Shown one piece after another: positions 7,803 through 8,349 of a stretch of 8,349 bases of DNA (position 1 is the stretch's first letter; each line of letters opens with the position of its first letter). Under the pieces are notes generated by a model. It had not been told where the DNA came from and did not search any database. It saw nothing but the letters and a program-made list of their open reading frames with translations. This DNA is from an uncultured Bacteroidia bacterium (GTDB taxonomy: Bacteria; Bacteroidota; Bacteroidia; Bacteroidales; CAJPTX01), in assembly GCA_938040915.1 (NCBI GenBank), contig CALHZE010000129.1, positions 1-8,349 on the forward strand, written 5' to 3'. The translations under genes were made by a program, and so were the position numbers.

Positions 7803-8349
7803 TCAATAGAGATTGGCTTTCGCGTGCTATCGTCTTGTCTATCGATGCGAAACAGGTCGAAAGCAAAAAAGTAGAGACACCGACTGCCGCTCCTAAGCCT
7901 GTTTCAGCAACGCCGCAGGGGTATTCGATCAAACAGGCACCGCCTGCTGCCATCTCTCAAAGGGGGCAGATCCCCGAGCTACCAGAACGACAAAAGGTTG
8001 CCTTAACACCGCAAAACCTTGCCGAAGTTTGGGAGGAGGTGAAAAAAATGCTGTTCGGCACACGCTGGCATCTTTTTGTTGATAATTGTGAACCAGAGGT
8101 GAAGTCAGATTCGGAAATCTATTTTGCCTTTTTACACCCGAGCGTGGAAAAGTCGTTTGAGGAACAGAGGGAATACCTAGTTCGCAACCTCGCTCGTCGT
8201 TTTACGGTTGAGAATTTGACGATTTATGGGGCTCTAGACCCTGTAAAAATCAAGGAGCGAGAGCGTCGGGAGTTGAGGTCAGAGGAGGTTATCTTCGAAG
8301 TGGTGAAAGAGGAGAACCCAGAGCTTGCTGCCTTTTTGGCTCAGCTTTG
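7784..8349 (+). CDS. dnaX: DnaX tau-specific C-terminal region, read in the -1 frame (3' partial)
   Basis: Frame -1 relative to the dnaX start frame is open from just after a TAA at 7781-7783 to the window edge. Joined to the start frame at the A tract it would give a tau protein of at least 556 residues. The segment begins KKKRLINRDWLSRA, continues with a Pro/Ala-rich flexible linker (about residues 395-440, with TPTAAPKPVSATPQ and QAPPAA), and then a compact conserved-looking domain from about residue 442 (LTPQNLAEVWEEVKKML, then FAFLHPSVEKSF, LTIYGALDP, ENPELAAFLAQL). Linker plus small alpha/beta domain is the layout of the DnaX C terminus, which in tau binds the polymerase core and the helicase. 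There is no start codon or ribosome site near the beginning of this open frame, so it should be expressed only by fusion to the upstream frame. The ending NPELAAFLAQL suggests the true stop is only a few codons beyond the window. Confidence 0.85.
7786..7795 (+). promoter_or_regulatory. A10 slippery tract: probable programmed -1 frameshift or transcriptional slippage site in dnaX
   Basis: Ten consecutive A bases are read in the start frame as GAA AAA AAA AAC GTC TAA. Overlapping heptamers of the type X XXY YYZ (A AAA AAA and A AAA AAC) allow two tRNAs to re-pair one base back. A tract this long is also prone to RNA polymerase slippage: transcripts with 11 or 8 A would be read directly into the tau frame, whereas 9 or 10 A end at 7809 or 7802. 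The tract is the only substantial element in the 19-base interval (7784-7802) bounded by the -1-frame stop and the start-frame stop. Confidence 0.75.
7799..7816 (+). other. Small stem-loop just after the A tract
   Basis: CTAATC (7799-7804) can pair with GATTGG (7811-7816) around a 6-base loop, giving six pairs including one G-U. It begins 5 bases after the heptamer A AAA AAA at 7787-7793, a spacing typical of structures that promote -1 frameshifting, and it contains the start-frame stop. It is AU-rich and weak, so its role is uncertain. Confidence 0.35.
7816..7864 (+). other. Alternative hairpins downstream of the dnaX frameshift site
   Basis: GCTTTCG (7816-7822) is perfectly complementary to CGAAAGC (7858-7864), and TTTCGCGT (7818-7825) pairs with ATGCGAAA (7845-7852) with one G-U. 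The two stems are mutually exclusive and also compete with the stem at 7799-7816 at base 7816. They start 20-22 bases after the A tract, further than in known frameshift stimulators. They could form by chance within coding sequence. Confidence 0.25.

Noticed and set aside
6681..8349. dnaX as a decayed pseudogene
   Set aside because: Both parts are intact and well conserved, the break falls exactly in a slippery A tract, dnaX is essential, and dual decoding of dnaX is an established theme. A homopolymer sequencing error remains possible and is named as the main alternative.

Overview
The window looks like a piece of a Bacteroidota chromosome, most likely Bacteroidales and plausibly Porphyromonas or a close relative. 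The evidence is the gene content: a C10 (streptopain-like) cysteine protease with a Spi-type prodomain and a C-terminal type IX secretion (Por) sorting domain, a DUF4296 lipoprotein typical of this phylum, and a DnaX of the Bacteroidota type. Base composition looks a little above 50 % GC by eye (not computed). All genes lie on the + strand and are tightly packed. There is no gene-free stretch longer than about 55 bases, and I see no tRNA, rRNA, IS element, CRISPR array or strong terminator.

Layout. (1) Positions 2-79 are the last 25 codons of an upstream gene, perhaps a UvrD/PcrA-type helicase tail. Its stop overlaps the start of the next gene (ATGA). (2) 76-2688 is a secreted 870-residue C10 protease resembling periodontain, PrtT and interpain A, with visible catalytic Cys181 and His321. 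(3) 2741-3124 is a small DUF4296 lipoprotein. (4) 3141-4343 is an amidohydrolase-superfamily metal-dependent deaminase/hydrolase of unknown substrate. (5) 4386-6662 is a membrane-anchored HAMP-like/GAF/triple-PAS protein with no visible output domain. (6) 6681-8349 is dnaX, the clamp-loader tau/gamma subunit, whose 3' end lies beyond the window.

The most interesting signal is in dnaX. The start frame encodes a complete AAA+ clamp-loader ATPase and stops at 7800-7802, five bases after a run of ten A (7786-7795). The -1 frame has a stop at 7781-7783, just before the run, and is then open to the window edge. It encodes a Pro/Ala linker and a DnaX tau-type C-terminal domain. The only place where the two frames can be joined is 7784-7802, which is mostly the A tract. 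This fits programmed -1 ribosomal frameshifting or transcriptional slippage producing short (gamma-like) and long (tau) forms from one gene, a theme known from E. coli and Thermus thermophilus dnaX. Here the unshifted frame gives the short form and tau would need the shift. A one-base error in the homopolymer is the main competing explanation.

The remaining genes do not form an obvious single pathway: an exported protease, a lipoprotein, a cytosolic hydrolase, a signalling protein and a replication subunit are simply neighbours, some probably co-transcribed.
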